Origin: Pseudoneurospora amorphoporcata
Lineage: Eukaryota > Ascomycota > Sordariomycetes > Sordariales > Sordariaceae
Direction: 5' to 3'
Length of the DNA stretch: 64,000 nucleotides
Assembly: GCA_033297205.1 (NCBI GenBank)
Contig: MU859084.1
Span: forward strand, 124,001 to 188,000
In this document: positions 1-11,289 of the stretch, in pieces
Layout: every line of letters begins with the position of its first letter
Position numbering within the stretch: position 1 is the stretch's first letter
The notes under the pieces: generated by a model
The model's database searches: none
Seen by the model: only the letters and a program-made list of their open reading frames with translations
Told to the model about the DNA's origin: nothing
Program-made: the position numbers and the translations under genes

Positions 1-1139
1 GGGATATGAGGTTTCTGGATCGTCGTTTCCATCTGCCCATGCTCTCCTTCAAATTGTGTTTGCCTCACCAGCCTGGAAGTGGCGTCCCTGCCGAGTGCGA
101 CGGCACAGACCAGGCGTTCATGAGCCCCTGTTCATGATGTTTTTTTACTGGCACATTTTTTGATGTTTGGAGCATTGCTGCGTCGGAAGCATCGGAATGT
201 CTCCCTACTTCTCAAATTTCTCAAATTTCCGCGTAGCGAGGGATCGTGTCGTAAGGCAACCGACTAGGGGGTGCATAGATCCGGATATTGAGTTGGAGAT
301 AAAAGAAAGTGAGGTTTTTGCGCACGTGCTTGGCTTCTCTGGGTTCATTTCCACGGATCTGATCACACGTAGGGTTCAATAAGAAAACAACGCCTGCTAT
401 CACTCTGTGGCGGCGCTGCATACCGAATCCGGTGTGAAGTAAACAAACCCCTGAGCTGAGTTAGCTGTGTGAGGCCGTGATCTGTGAACTGCAGCCCCTG
501 ACAATTGTGTATTTTGTGTTTTCCCACGGAGAATTTAAGCCAATCAAAATTGAAAATGTCTTCCCGCCGTCGTCTAATGTCGCGACTCTCGAGGTTTGTT
601 TTGGTTTCGTCATTGTAACCTTGTCCAATGACATGTGCTGCCCCGCTCGAAGCCTAAGGTATCAAACATCTACGCTTGTTCCGATGTTCACGTTCTCTTA
701 TTCTGATAACGCTTGTTACCTGCAAATGGAAGCCATCGACGCCGCATGATTTGTTTGCCCAGAATTCCTACGATACAGATCTTCTTGACGACTATTACTG
801 AATTTTTGGAGAATTACACTGATACACAGTTACACTGAAGAGCCAAAATAGCACCAACACACCTCTCTCTGGATTTCTACTAGGTGAAACCCAGGACCGT
901 ACACACTTGAATACCTCGATTGCTGATGTACATGTGTGAAAGAGATACCAAAGGCAATCCACAAAGTCTATTTGTTCGCTGAAAGCAATGAAAATGTCTG
1001 AAGCAAATTGAGAAAAGAGAGGAATCCCCTGGAAGCTCACCTGTCCCAGACTTCCTGAGGTTCGCAACCTGACCAGAAACGTATATATGAATGACGTTGA
1101 TGCAGTTGTTGCCGCTACTGCATCCACGCTTGCAGCTGA
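1..1139. other. Intergenic, no gene seen
   Basis: All open frames here are short (110 codons or fewer), overlap one another on both strands and resemble no protein family. The right end presumably holds the 3' untranslated region of the EST1-like gene that ends at 1140. Confidence 0.6.
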
Positions 1140-3623
1140 TCAAGGGTGGGCGGCGGCGTCAGGCAGTTCTCCGTAATCTTTGCCTCCTCTCTGAGACTCC
1201 AGCTCATACTGCGGGTGCACCCCGAACCGATGAGTCTTGGCATCGTATCGAAGCCATTTGCCTTCGCCCTCTATGGCAATTCTGTAGCCCAGGTACAGGA
1301 CGCGTATAATTCTTTCGTCGAGGAGGGAAGCCGATTCGAAATACTTCTCATCGTCGATGATCTTGTCTTCAGAGAACCAGTCGCTGGGGAAATACTTCTC
1401 AGCCCACAGAAGGCCGCGCATGGCAAAGTCCTCGGGCAGAGGACGGGGAACCCCTTCGTTTTCCGGTCTGGGGAACTGATCGCTCTCAAATCGGTCATAT
1501 GCCGAGTAATTCCGAAGCAAGGAGTTCAGCTGGTAACACAGCAGTTGCCAAGGAAACTCTGGTGCAAAGTGGACCATAGCCTCTGGCAAAGAGATCAAAT
1601 GGTAGACAAAGGCAAGAGTCGCATGAAGATATGGAACGATATTGGGGTCGTCCTGTTGTCTGAAGACAACATCATGAGTTTTGTTGGCCAATCTCAAAGC
1701 TGTTACGAGTTGTAGATCTGGTTCCGTTCCCTCGGTGCCAGTCATGGTTTGGTCACGCGACTCATCACTGACGCTTGCTTTAGCTTTGATGGCTCTGTAA
1801 ACGGGGTTCTTTTCATTACCCCAACCAATGATGGCACAGCAGTTGGCAATGGCAATGTGGTATCTGTCTGACGTTAGACTTGAAAACTGAAAAAGAAAAG
1901 GTACCAATTGCACATACCCAGGTTCCCGCCATTGATATCCCGAAACCTGGATGTGATCATCAAGGGGCTTCAAGAAATTTTCCATATAATACTCCAACGT
2001 GTCCTGAGACTTGCCACTAAACATTACGCCGTGGGTCTGAACGAATGCAAGATCAATATGATGGAGTCTTGAGTGACGACTCGAATCGGGGCCCAAAACA
2101 GGGTCGAAAAGCGTCATGATGCTGTCACGAGCTGAGCCGAAGGGAATCGCAACGCAGAGAGATTTGGCGTAATAGTAGAGTTGCTGCACCGCGTTAGGTC
2201 GGGAAAGAATGGCGAGATGGTGGTAGAGGCGCCCAGTAGTTGGCGACTTATCGGAAGCCTTCGAGTACCAATCCCGGCTCACACCAGTCCATATCTCTCG
2301 GTCGCGGAGGTTTCCCTCCTCAATAGCCATCCGATAACGGCTCAGATCCCCGAGGCACTCAATCCATGTCTCTTCGAAAGCAGGCACAGTCTCGTACAAC
2401 AACGCCATCATCGAGTATGCCAGGTAAATGAACGTAAGCATGTGCTCAAGACTTCCCGGAAGACGATGTCTCAATAGTTCAAGGAAGCTGTGAATCCCAT
2501 GTCTCCACATTCGGGCCGGCATTGCGTACTTGGCGGCCAAACGCCTTAACGCTGGACTCGCAGACGGATGTTGTGAAGCAAGGAAGAAGTCGTGATGCTC
2601 GTGGAGCAAAGTGCGGTGCAGGGCGATCAAGGCCTGCCATTGCTCATGGTTGATCGGCTTGTTGGCCGGATCTGTCTCGGCATTCTGGGCGTTGTCGACC
2701 TCGATGCATTTACTCTCGACCATGACGAGACCAGCATAGATACCCTTGACCTCGGTAACAAGCTGCTCCTGGGAAATAGCGCGGGTTTCGGGCTGTTTGA
2801 GGAACCCAATCGACATATGTTCGGACTGAGCAGGTGTTCGAGTGGGCGTGTTTTGAGACTGTTGATTCTGGCGGCGGGACTTGGCCTGCGAAGCAGTTAA
2901 GGGTAATTTGTGGCTTGTGGCAACGTTCGACTTGTCGTATGGCTGAGTTCGAGTCCGAGTTGTATCATTCTGGGGATCCCACAACATTCCTTTTTGAGTT
3001 GGCCCTCGGTCAAACTCCGCACGCGCATCTTCCGTCATCCCACTTGCTCCCTGACGGCCAGAAGTTTTGGAGCGCTTGGGGGGGGACTGGCTACGGGAAC
3101 TTTCCCTTTTGTTGCTGGGCGAAGGGCTCTTTGTTCGGAAAGCACGGTCTGGTTGCGCCTGCGCCACATTGCCCGAATCTTGGCCGACATTTCTTCCCCA
3201 ATTTGACGGCCGGTTGGTGTCTCCAGGAACTGCCTTTCCGGACTTAGAACCAACGTCTATACCCGGGTTTCTGATTTGATGCATGTCTAAATGTGAATAC
3301 TAATCCTTGTATTGGAAAGGGAGAATAAAGGGGGGGGGGGGAGGGGATGAGAGGAAAGTGACCAACCTTTCACTTATATTCGTAGGCTGAGATGCCTTCC
3401 ACTGCGCATTCAGCCATTCTTTTCCGTTGTCAGGACTTTGGCTCTTATAAAGTTCCGCATGGACAGATTTGATGTGAGCCTCAAACTGCACGTAGTCGGT
3501 GACCGTTGGGAGGTCTAAATTGCAGAGACTACAAACAGTCGGTTTCTGCTTAGAACGTGCTTGTTTTCTTAGGTAGTTGACAAAGCCTTGTCCGATGTCT
3601 ACCTGGGGCTTTTGTGAGGTCAT
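1140..3623 (-). CDS. EST1/SMG-like protein with N-terminal C2H2-type zinc finger
   Basis: Predicted exons on the minus strand are 3623-3374, 3286-1918 and 1863-1140, giving 780 residues. The first exon carries a zinc finger (Cys31, Cys34, His50, His55). A Ser/Pro/Arg-rich, probably disordered stretch follows to about residue 240. The rest matches the Est1 DNA/RNA-binding domain family (telomerase-binding EST1A / SMG5-7 type): motifs such as LGDLSRYR, the block YYYAKSLCVAIPF and the block AIANCCAIIGWGNE are recognisable. Members of this family act in telomere maintenance or nonsense-mediated decay; filamentous fungi have several copies and I cannot tell which role applies. The 87-nt first intron (donor GTGAAA) is the only join found that keeps frame, and it contains a G12 homopolymer on the plus strand. 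The 54-nt second intron (donor GTATGT, CTAAC branch, CAG) is in frame, so retention would not stop translation; its removal restores the family-like EPG-YHIAI junction. Confidence 0.8.
3331..3342. repeat. G12 homopolymer inside predicted intron
   Basis: A run of about 12 G (C on the coding strand) lies in the first predicted intron of the EST1-like gene. It is outside coding sequence if the intron call is right. Confidence 0.8.
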
Positions 3624-5737
3624 GACTGGAAAGGGTGTTGTGCAGGTGTGTGCTTGTGCAAGTGTGACGTTGGGGGGCTCTTCGGACGAAGTGTGACCCG
3701 TGACTCAAGCTAGCGACAGTCAAAAGAGGGAGATGTGACCTGCGGGTGATACACCAGAGAATCTTTAGACTGCGAGCCCGTGCGCAACAGGGGCCTGACA
3801 GTGAGGGATCTGGATTTAGTACCGGAGGATGTCGGGGACCACGATGTCCTACGGAGGATCGAAGTGCGGTACAGGTGGTTGCGAGCGATTTATGTCGAGA
3901 AGTCGACCACAAGTAGCTTTCCGGGGGGGATGTCGAGAAGAGCGGGGTGGCAATAAATCTGGGAAGATGTTTTTGCAAGGGTAAATTCTCATGAAGGTGA
4001 TGACGCGAACTGCGTGAAGGTTGATCGATGGAGGCGGCAAACCGTGGTGGTGTAGTGTCAGTCGAGTTTCTCAACGTTGCGCGTAATCGGCAAACAGAGC
4101 AAACGAACAATTCGGTACGACGAATCGAAGCATTGAGGGTAAGATAAAAGAGGCCTTCCTACAAGCATAGGTATGAAAGATGATGTTTGTCCCTCGAACA
4201 TAAATGGTCTGGAAACGCTTTCTTTACATACACATGTTCCTGGTGTTAAAGCCTCGTCGTTAAGAAATCATGAGGACAATGGCTACCTCGACGGCGGCGT
4301 ACTAGAATAGACTGGCAGGGAGGGACCTCCAATGGGGTGCAGGGCTGTGGACCATGGTTGCCTTAATCTAGCAGCTGGCGAACCATTTGCAAATTGGTAC
4401 GTTCAGGTACGTACCTTGCCCTGCTGTATGCGAGATGGTCCGCGCACTAGGTAATGCGGCTTAAAATTGACGCACGGTCGCAGCTGCAACAACTGAACTG
4501 CCCAACCTCCAGCAAAAAAGGTGTCCCGAGTGGGTGTGTCTTTACTTGAATCGTTAAACCTCACCGAAACGAAGCAGCACATTGGGAAAGAAAGAGAAGT
4601 CACCAGTGGAACTTTGAGCCCTGTGGAAGTGCTAGCTCATGCTTGTCTTCCATCTTGAGGTACAATAGGCGCATCATCATAGCATTGAGGTTGGTTTTCA
4701 GCCCGTATTTTTGGGGCCTGTTTGCATTCCTTGGCTCCCACTTTCCCGATTTCCCAACCACCAGGCGTAGGACGCGGTGAATATCTTCCTAAGCCAGTCG
4801 CCCTATCGGTACCTCTCTACCTCTCTCCGCGGGTGTACCAGTAACTATTCGGCTTCTTCTGCTACGTACTATTCTAAAGATGCGAGTGAGTTGTAGGTGA
4901 GAGTGGGTAAGGTACCTAATTCTTGGCGGGATATTTACTCCGAACTCCCAGTCCCACTTCATGCTTTCCTCCTTGGTTGACCATGGTGACCCATTGTGGC
5001 CTCGAGATGTTGACCGAGCTGGCCAACATCATCCACTCCCGTCCGCCGCACTTGAGATCGAAGAAACCTGCTAATCAAAGCTAGAGCTGAAAGACCGTTA
5101 GGCCTTGTCGCAAAATTTCCGGTCATCATTTTGACACAAGCGAAAAAAGTCAGCCTTGCACGCCGTCTCCACCCTCATCGTCCACCGGCAAACTCAACAT
5201 CAATTCGAGCAATCAGCAGCGCAACACTGACTCATGCTGGCCAGTATTGACCCAAGGTAGCCTTAACATGTTGGCGGTGAAGTCCCGCCATTTCCAGCAA
5301 ACATTGTATTTGAGCTTTTGCAGAAGCTCTGATGAAGCAAACATTCGGGCTGTAACATCCACAAGGAGACGGGGCATTTGGGTGTTTGGGCATTCGGGCA
5401 TCCGTACTAACGTCGCTAACCCACGGCCTCTTTTTACGACCACCGAACATGGAACACATCACGACCTAACGCACCTGATGCGACCACAGAGAAGGCGGCG
5501 GGGAAGCCCTTTCAGAGGCAGTACTTCATCCACTCTCTGCCCAACGAGCCGCTAGTTTTGGTCAAGTAAGGCAGGCTCTAATGTCTTTTTATTCCAGACG
5601 GTCTACGAGGCTTCTCCTGGTCTTGATATCGGATAAGGTCAAGGTCATGTGAGGTTCGGGAAGGAAAACACGGGGGTTGTGCCGCCAATTTTCGATTGTT
5701 GGATGGTTGGTTTGTGCCGTCACACGGAGGCAGCGCC

Positions 5738-5820
5738 TGTTCGAAGAATCCTCAAGGAAGGGTTCCGGTCCGATGACTGTGAAAAAAAAAAAAAAAAAAA
5801 AATGTTCGAGCTCCTCAAGG
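5738..5820 (+). mobile_element. Possible truncated poly(A) retroposon insertion
   Basis: A run of 21 A (5782-5802) is followed at once by TGTTCGAGCTCCTCAAGG (5803-5820). A near copy, TGTTCGAAGAATCCTCAAGG, stands at 5738-5757. The two copies share a 7-base and a 9-base block in register. Between the left copy and the A tract are 24 bases. This arrangement (target duplication, short body, A tail, target duplication) is what a strongly 5'-truncated reverse-transcribed insertion leaves. A chance repeat beside a slippage-grown A tract is the alternative. Confidence 0.4.
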
Positions 5821-6904
5821 GGTGTTTCGACGTCGGCCTCGTTGGGTCACAAGCCACAGCCCGCCATTGCTGCCTGTCACCGTGGTTGTCTGCAATTGAT
5901 CACCTATCCTCCTCTTTGTGCGGTCACAAGCCTCGCCGGAACCTTAAGCGCCGCTCACCTCCCTTGGTAGGAGATGAAGCAGCCGCAATAGACGCTCTTA
6001 TTCCTATTCAGGTGTATTTCAGGTCTGTGATTAGTCGCCTTTGCGAATATCGGGGGTTCCAGCAATAAAGAAGGCAGCCTCATTCCAAATCACCCTCCTG
6101 GGATGCATATAATCGGAACGCCAATCGGACATAATGCTTCGAATAGCGTTTGCCTTGCGCCAATTATTTATCATCATCACAAACAACAGACGAGAAGGCT
6201 GAGATGATCGGCTGCTTAATCATACCCGAACCGAAGTGATGACCTCCCAGAATTCGACTTTGGGGGCTGTCTAAAAGAAGAATTGGGAGGAAGATCATTT
6301 TCCCATCTCGTCCCTTTGAGCGGCTCTTGCAGCAGCAAAAGTGAGACATACCTTGACGGGTGTACGACCTCGGGGCATCGGCCTTCCCCAGGTTTTGCAA
6401 GGGGTTTTAACAGCAAAGGGATCAAAAGGGTCTTGACGGAAAAAACCCGATTGGCTTTCATGGAATCTAAGCACAACCAGATGCTGTCAGAATCGGTTAT
6501 CGACCGCGTTCAATTCTCACGATACGTCATCATACTGGTACTTTATAGGTACCACAGTATGATATGTCTTGGCATCTTGAAAAGAGAGGCTCACCTAATC
6601 GAGCATAACGGACCAGGCCGCTCTGTTGGGGGCCGGACCTCGAAATTGAACATGTCCATGTAAAGAAGCTCAGTGTCGGGAATACCGATTGAGTAGAGGG
6701 TTCAATTTCTTTTAGCCCCCAATCACCCTGTCATGGACCCTGATACTCTGTGGAATGGCAGCATGCACATGTCACGAGATTCTCACATATAGTCCTGACC
6801 ACCCATGATCTGATCGCGGCGATATTCCCTCGAATTTGGAGTCCATCATCCACAAGACGATGAACGATGCAGTCCATACACCGAACGCCAGACATCAATT
6901 CCTG

Positions 6905-6940
6905 TGAGTGAGTGAGTGAGTGAGTGAGTGAGTGAGTGAG
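6905..6940. repeat. (TGAG)9 microsatellite
   Basis: Nine perfect tandem copies of TGAG in the gene-poor interval. Confidence 0.95.
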
Positions 6941-9589
6941 TCAACTGTTTGGTAGTTTGATAAGAGGCTAACGAAGATGAAGTTCAGACACTAGGTAGTT
7001 GCTAGTCGCTCAATGTTCACCTATGAGTATTTTTTGCGCTGATGAAGGCCACCGATAGGACTATCGATTCCAATGGATCCATATCATGACCAAAGCCTCG
7101 CTGGGGTCCTACAACCTTTCATGCGTTTTGTTGGGGATACTGCGTGCGGTTTTCGGTATTCTCAACTACCCGACGGGATGATCATCCGGTGACATCTCCG
7201 GACACTTTCACGCGGATTGGTACCGGCCTCATAGGGAAGTAAACAATGAGGTATGTCTCATTGTCGAGAGCCCCATAGATATAGGACTTTTCTCACCGAA
7301 GGCTTGAACAGATGGAGGCTCTCCATACGTGGGTCGTAGACACGCATGTCTCCCTTGCTCACTCGACGACCTCCACATCCCGCGTCACGCGATAGGTAAC
7401 TCAACAGCCAAATCAGCATTCCAGCGATCGAGATGCTTCGTCGTCGCCCCCCTTGAGGAGGTTTTAGAGACAGTTGCCTTACGTCAAATCTCTTGTTGTG
7501 CTTGTCTCGGTGCGTAAGGCGTCCAAATCCCGGTGCATCACCCATATTTACTATCCCTAACTCAGTCCAGCCTCCTTGGTCATCGCGTTGGTCCATTGTT
7601 ACAATTCGTCGGGGAAGCGTTGACTCAATTCCTGTGCGCTAGTTTGGGCAGGTAGCAAGCAGGCAGGGAAGTGTACCCATGATGGCGCCTGCCTAACTAA
7701 TTCACCGCCGTTTGCCCAATAGTGACAACACGGTGGACGGACGAAAACCTGAGTGGCACCTCAAAATTTCAATCTACCACGGGAGCTTGAAACTGGGAAA
7801 ACAAACTCGCAGGGACCAGAACCATCCATCAAAGTCCCTATCCGACAAGCGGCTCTTTACCAGTTGTTCAATACCCAACGCACAGCCAAAATGCATCAGT
7901 TGACCAATCAGCAGATATCACGTTGTCAGTACACTCAACGTCTTGCGCCACGTCTACCTGATCAGATTCTCTTGGACTGAGTACCCAAAACAGGAGGTTG
8001 AATGTTATACCTTCTCGTTCAATGATTTCACAATGCTACGAGTCCGGTCACTGGCACCGAGCCGTCGGATGATGGATGGCGCTACATTGCGACTAGGAGC
8101 TTAGGGTGGCCAGCACAACCCCAAGGACAGTGCCATCAAGATTTATTTCTGTCAGCATCAGCCGTCGGGATGATACACCACTTGGCATCGAGGATTGACG
8201 ACACAATAACGTTGCCTGGGTTTCGAAGATGTTCACCAGCCCCATAACCTGACAACCTCAGTGGCCACTCGGTGAGGACACTCCCCAGCCATTTCCGGGA
8301 AGATGCTCGAACTGCTATGATCGTCGGGAGATCCGGCACTAAGGATTGGATCCCAAGTCTGGCAGGCTATGGGCACGGATGGGCATCCGTCAAGGCGTCT
8401 TTGCCTGATGACACAAGGGCTTCCGCTGGCTGTGGATGGACATAAGTCAACCACCTGAGCCGCCTTCTTTGTCCGCGGGGATCTCCTGGCAGCGACTCAT
8501 CGACACGAGGGCGTTGCAGGCGTCAAGTACGCCGCGCATTGTGATGCCTTGGTCTAGGCACTCGAAGCCTTTCTCGAGTTCTCCTTGGACCGAAGCCGGT
8601 ATGACTTGGCACTTTTTGCCTTCTTTCCTACACCTTCTGATCCCGTTAGACGACAGAGGCTGAATAGGATCACGCGAGGCCGTACCATGGGACCGGAACT
8701 CCTTAGAGGTTGTGGTTGCCTTGTTGTTGCTTTCTACTTTCGACACCGAATGGCGGCAAGACGTGTGTATCCTGACTTAGATGGCAGGCTGAGCAGGAGC
8801 ACGGTGTTGGTTTCACAATGGCGTCGATGATATGGGAGGCAATCTACCTGAGGGACTAATGTCTCGGCTCGGGAAGTGACTCTAAAGCTGGGGAGGGTTT
8901 CTCAACTCTCAAGTCATGTCCTCCTTTTCGTCCGGTCTTCGAGAAGATACAGCTGACAAATGTCACTGCTTTCAGCCTGCCATAACAGCTCTCGTAAACT
9001 AGCACGTTGAATATGGAATATTCAGCGTCGCTAGCTGAGATCTCAGCGCGTTAAGCTCAGGTGATGCTTGCTATGGCCGTTTTTGATGCCTCAGCTCGTC
9101 TGTGTTGAGGGCTGCATGAACTGTATAACGAATGCGCCGATAGCGGGCCGAAACATGGACATCCGAATAGTATAATGGCCAATCGGCATTGCCGAGAAGA
9201 TTGCTCCATGCCGTACATATCAGGAACCGGAGAAATCAAGGTTAGAGTATACCATAGTATACCCTCATCGCTGCATTTGTTCTGGTTGTGGTGTATGAGG
9301 CAAAAGTAGCTGTGGCGTTGTACCTCCCGGAGTCCTCCGGGTTTAACAGTATACCATAAAAATGTTAGTGGTTCCTGCTCAGCCACCACGTGGCTAAATC
9401 TTGGCACTCGGCCGACATCGTCGTGTGACCCTGGACTTGTAATAACTAATCAATACCCAAATATCTACGGGACGTGTTCGCCGCTTGCTCAACAGCGACC
9501 AGCCTGAGAAGAATGACTGTCCACCATGCTTTCACTGAAGCATCGATCATGACTAGTAATCTGATCAGCAGTGTCTCTGTCATCAGCAA

Positions 9590-10230
9590 TACGAAGGGCC
9601 CAGGATCTTAGCAGCTCTTTGGATGAGGCAGTGCTCTCTTGTCAGACTCATTCCACTCGTCGACGCTATCAAGTCACTATTATGGTCACCTATCGTATAC
9701 ACGTATGACGCCGTTACTCGACGTTCACGCCGCTGCTCGGCTAGACCAGAAAGTCCTAGGTGTTGAGCACTTGTGGCAACGCCGCAATCGCCACCACGAA
9801 CTTGACAGTCCCGAAGATGCCGAGACCATTCCCCCATAAAGTGAACCTTGAAATTCTTCATACGAACGCGTACACTCGACTCATCTTCGTCGTCACAAGT
9901 GTGGTTGCCTTGCCGGAGATATGTCTAGAAGAGGGAGGTATCAGCTTCACGTTTCAAGCTCAACTGGCCAGTTCTTCGGTGAAGAAGGGTATGGCGGTTA
10001 CCCAAGAGTCTGTAGCGATGGCTGAGTGGGCTGGACGGTAACAGCGGGACGGCGATATTCAAGATGATCAGGGTCCTGGTATTGACGACTGGTGGTCGTG
10101 GAACCTTGAAAGTCCAATCTGCATGGAGGAACGGGTGGTGTCTCCATCACGGCATGTTCAGCTCTGCCAGGATCCTCAGTGTTCACTCTGTTCCTTGTAC
10201 CGAGTCTGTCCGTCCCAATATTGGACAATA
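9590..10230 (-). pseudogene. Possible relic of an MFS sugar/quinate-type transporter
   Basis: On the minus strand around 9826-9760 one frame reads GLGIFGTVKFVVAIAALPQV and then meets stops. The run resembles the membrane segment that precedes the DRxGRR loop in fungal sugar/quinate permeases (consensus like G-[IV]-[YF]-G-x-VK-x-V). The surrounding frames are broken by stops and no second family motif was confirmed. This is a weak match resting on one short segment; it may equally be chance. Confidence 0.15.
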
Positions 10231-10319
10231 GGAAGGCAATGGGGCGGGAAGACCTTGATGCCTAGCCAGTTGACGAGGGAGTCGAGAGGATGTCGGAGAT
10301 GACAAGGCTCGTCTTCCGC

Positions 10320-10890
10320 TAATAGAGGCCGTAAGAGGTAAGTAAGGCGGCTCGGGCAGGCAAGGAAGAGGCCAAGTGATCAAGAGACACTGCATTGGAT
10401 GAGAGGCTTTGTAGGGAACGGTTTCGAGATGCCATGGATGACTGGCAGGAAATTGGAGAGCGGCGCGGGTGTGCCATAGTAACCGGGCATGTCAAATCAC
10501 TCGTCATAGGTTTTCTCGTGACACAGCGTATGGGAAGGGGCGACAAAAAAAAAAAAGGCAGATACATCTGCCTCCGCTCCTTTGAAACTGCCTGGTATGT
10601 GCGTCGACCCTCACATGTTTGGTAGATCTGAATCGAGAGGTTGTATGAGATGATGAGGCGTATTTCCTATTTAACGAGATTAGCAGGATAAGTAAGGCAG
10701 CCCGGGCGGGTAAGCAGGCGGACAAGAGTGCCCGTCCATGAGGCACTGAATTAGAGGCTGTTAAGCCGTGTCGAGTTGTTAAGGAGATCATGGTGCGGTG
10801 TGACAGAGAGCCAGGTGCTGTCTTATCACAAACCGTGTGCCGCACTTCGCGCTCTAAGCGGCAGGAAAGCAGCGAAAAAAAACTGACAGG
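10320..10890. repeat. Diverged direct repeat, two copies
   Basis: Two segments, about 10320-10560 and 10650-10890, align from a shared TAAGTAAGGC core (10337 and 10690 regions) through a GGGC-rich stretch, a GAGGCT block and an A-rich tract (A12 at 10545-10556, A8 near 10875). On the minus strand both copies contain the peptide LPARAALL. Most differences in the core are transitions. The unit resembles no known element. Confidence 0.4.
10557..10572. other. Small perfect hairpin after A12 tract
   Basis: GGCAGA-TACA-TCTGCC forms a six-base-pair stem with a four-base loop, directly 3' of an A12 run. It lies in intergenic DNA and no function can be assigned. Confidence 0.5.
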
Positions 10891-11289
10891 GTTTCCTAGG
10901 TGATTGAGTGACTGCCGCCGTCAATATCACTCACATGACATTAAAACCTTGGAGTTGGCGATTGTAAAGAGGACGGAGGTCGAGAGAAGTGAACGCTGAT
11001 ATGGTACGGGAAGGAGCTTCGTATGGGGAGGAGCGACACAGATTGAAGGTCATGACAAGGAGCGAGCGTCGTCCTGGCATGTCCAGTTTTGGCTGATTGC
11101 GGCGATAGAGCAAAATTTGTGAGAATTTTCCAAGAATACCGTAATGTGTTGATAGTAGTAAAACATTCAAAAAGAAATTAAGCATTGGTTTATTTTCATG
11201 TCATTGACGCGTTTCTTCCATCTTTCATGTGCAACCCTTCTATGCAAACCATGCACTACCCCGTACACCAACCTAATACTCACACAAGT

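Larger units (their letters stand above)
3624..11289. other. 7.7-kb gene-poor interval
   Basis: No open frame longer than about 190 codons and no recognisable full-length protein lies here. The left end must contain the 5' untranslated region and promoter of the EST1-like gene, and the right end the 3' region of EMC1. It holds an A21 tract with flanking repeats (5738-5820), a TGAG microsatellite (6905-6940), a possible transporter fragment (9590-10230, minus) and a diverged direct repeat (about 10320-10560 and 10650-10890). Base composition looks mixed rather than strongly AT-rich, so it does not look like a heavily RIP-mutated block. Confidence 0.55.

Noticed and set aside
3550..4110. 186-codon minus-strand frame starting MFVCSVCRLRATLRN
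   Set aside because: It overlaps exon 1 of the EST1-like gene on the same strand in another frame, is rich in Ser/Arg/His/Pro, and shows no family. It more likely is 5' leader sequence.
8447..8746. 99-codon minus-strand frame with several Cys
   Set aside because: No recognisable motif (the Cys spacing does not fit a Zn2Cys6 cluster) and no joining exons found.
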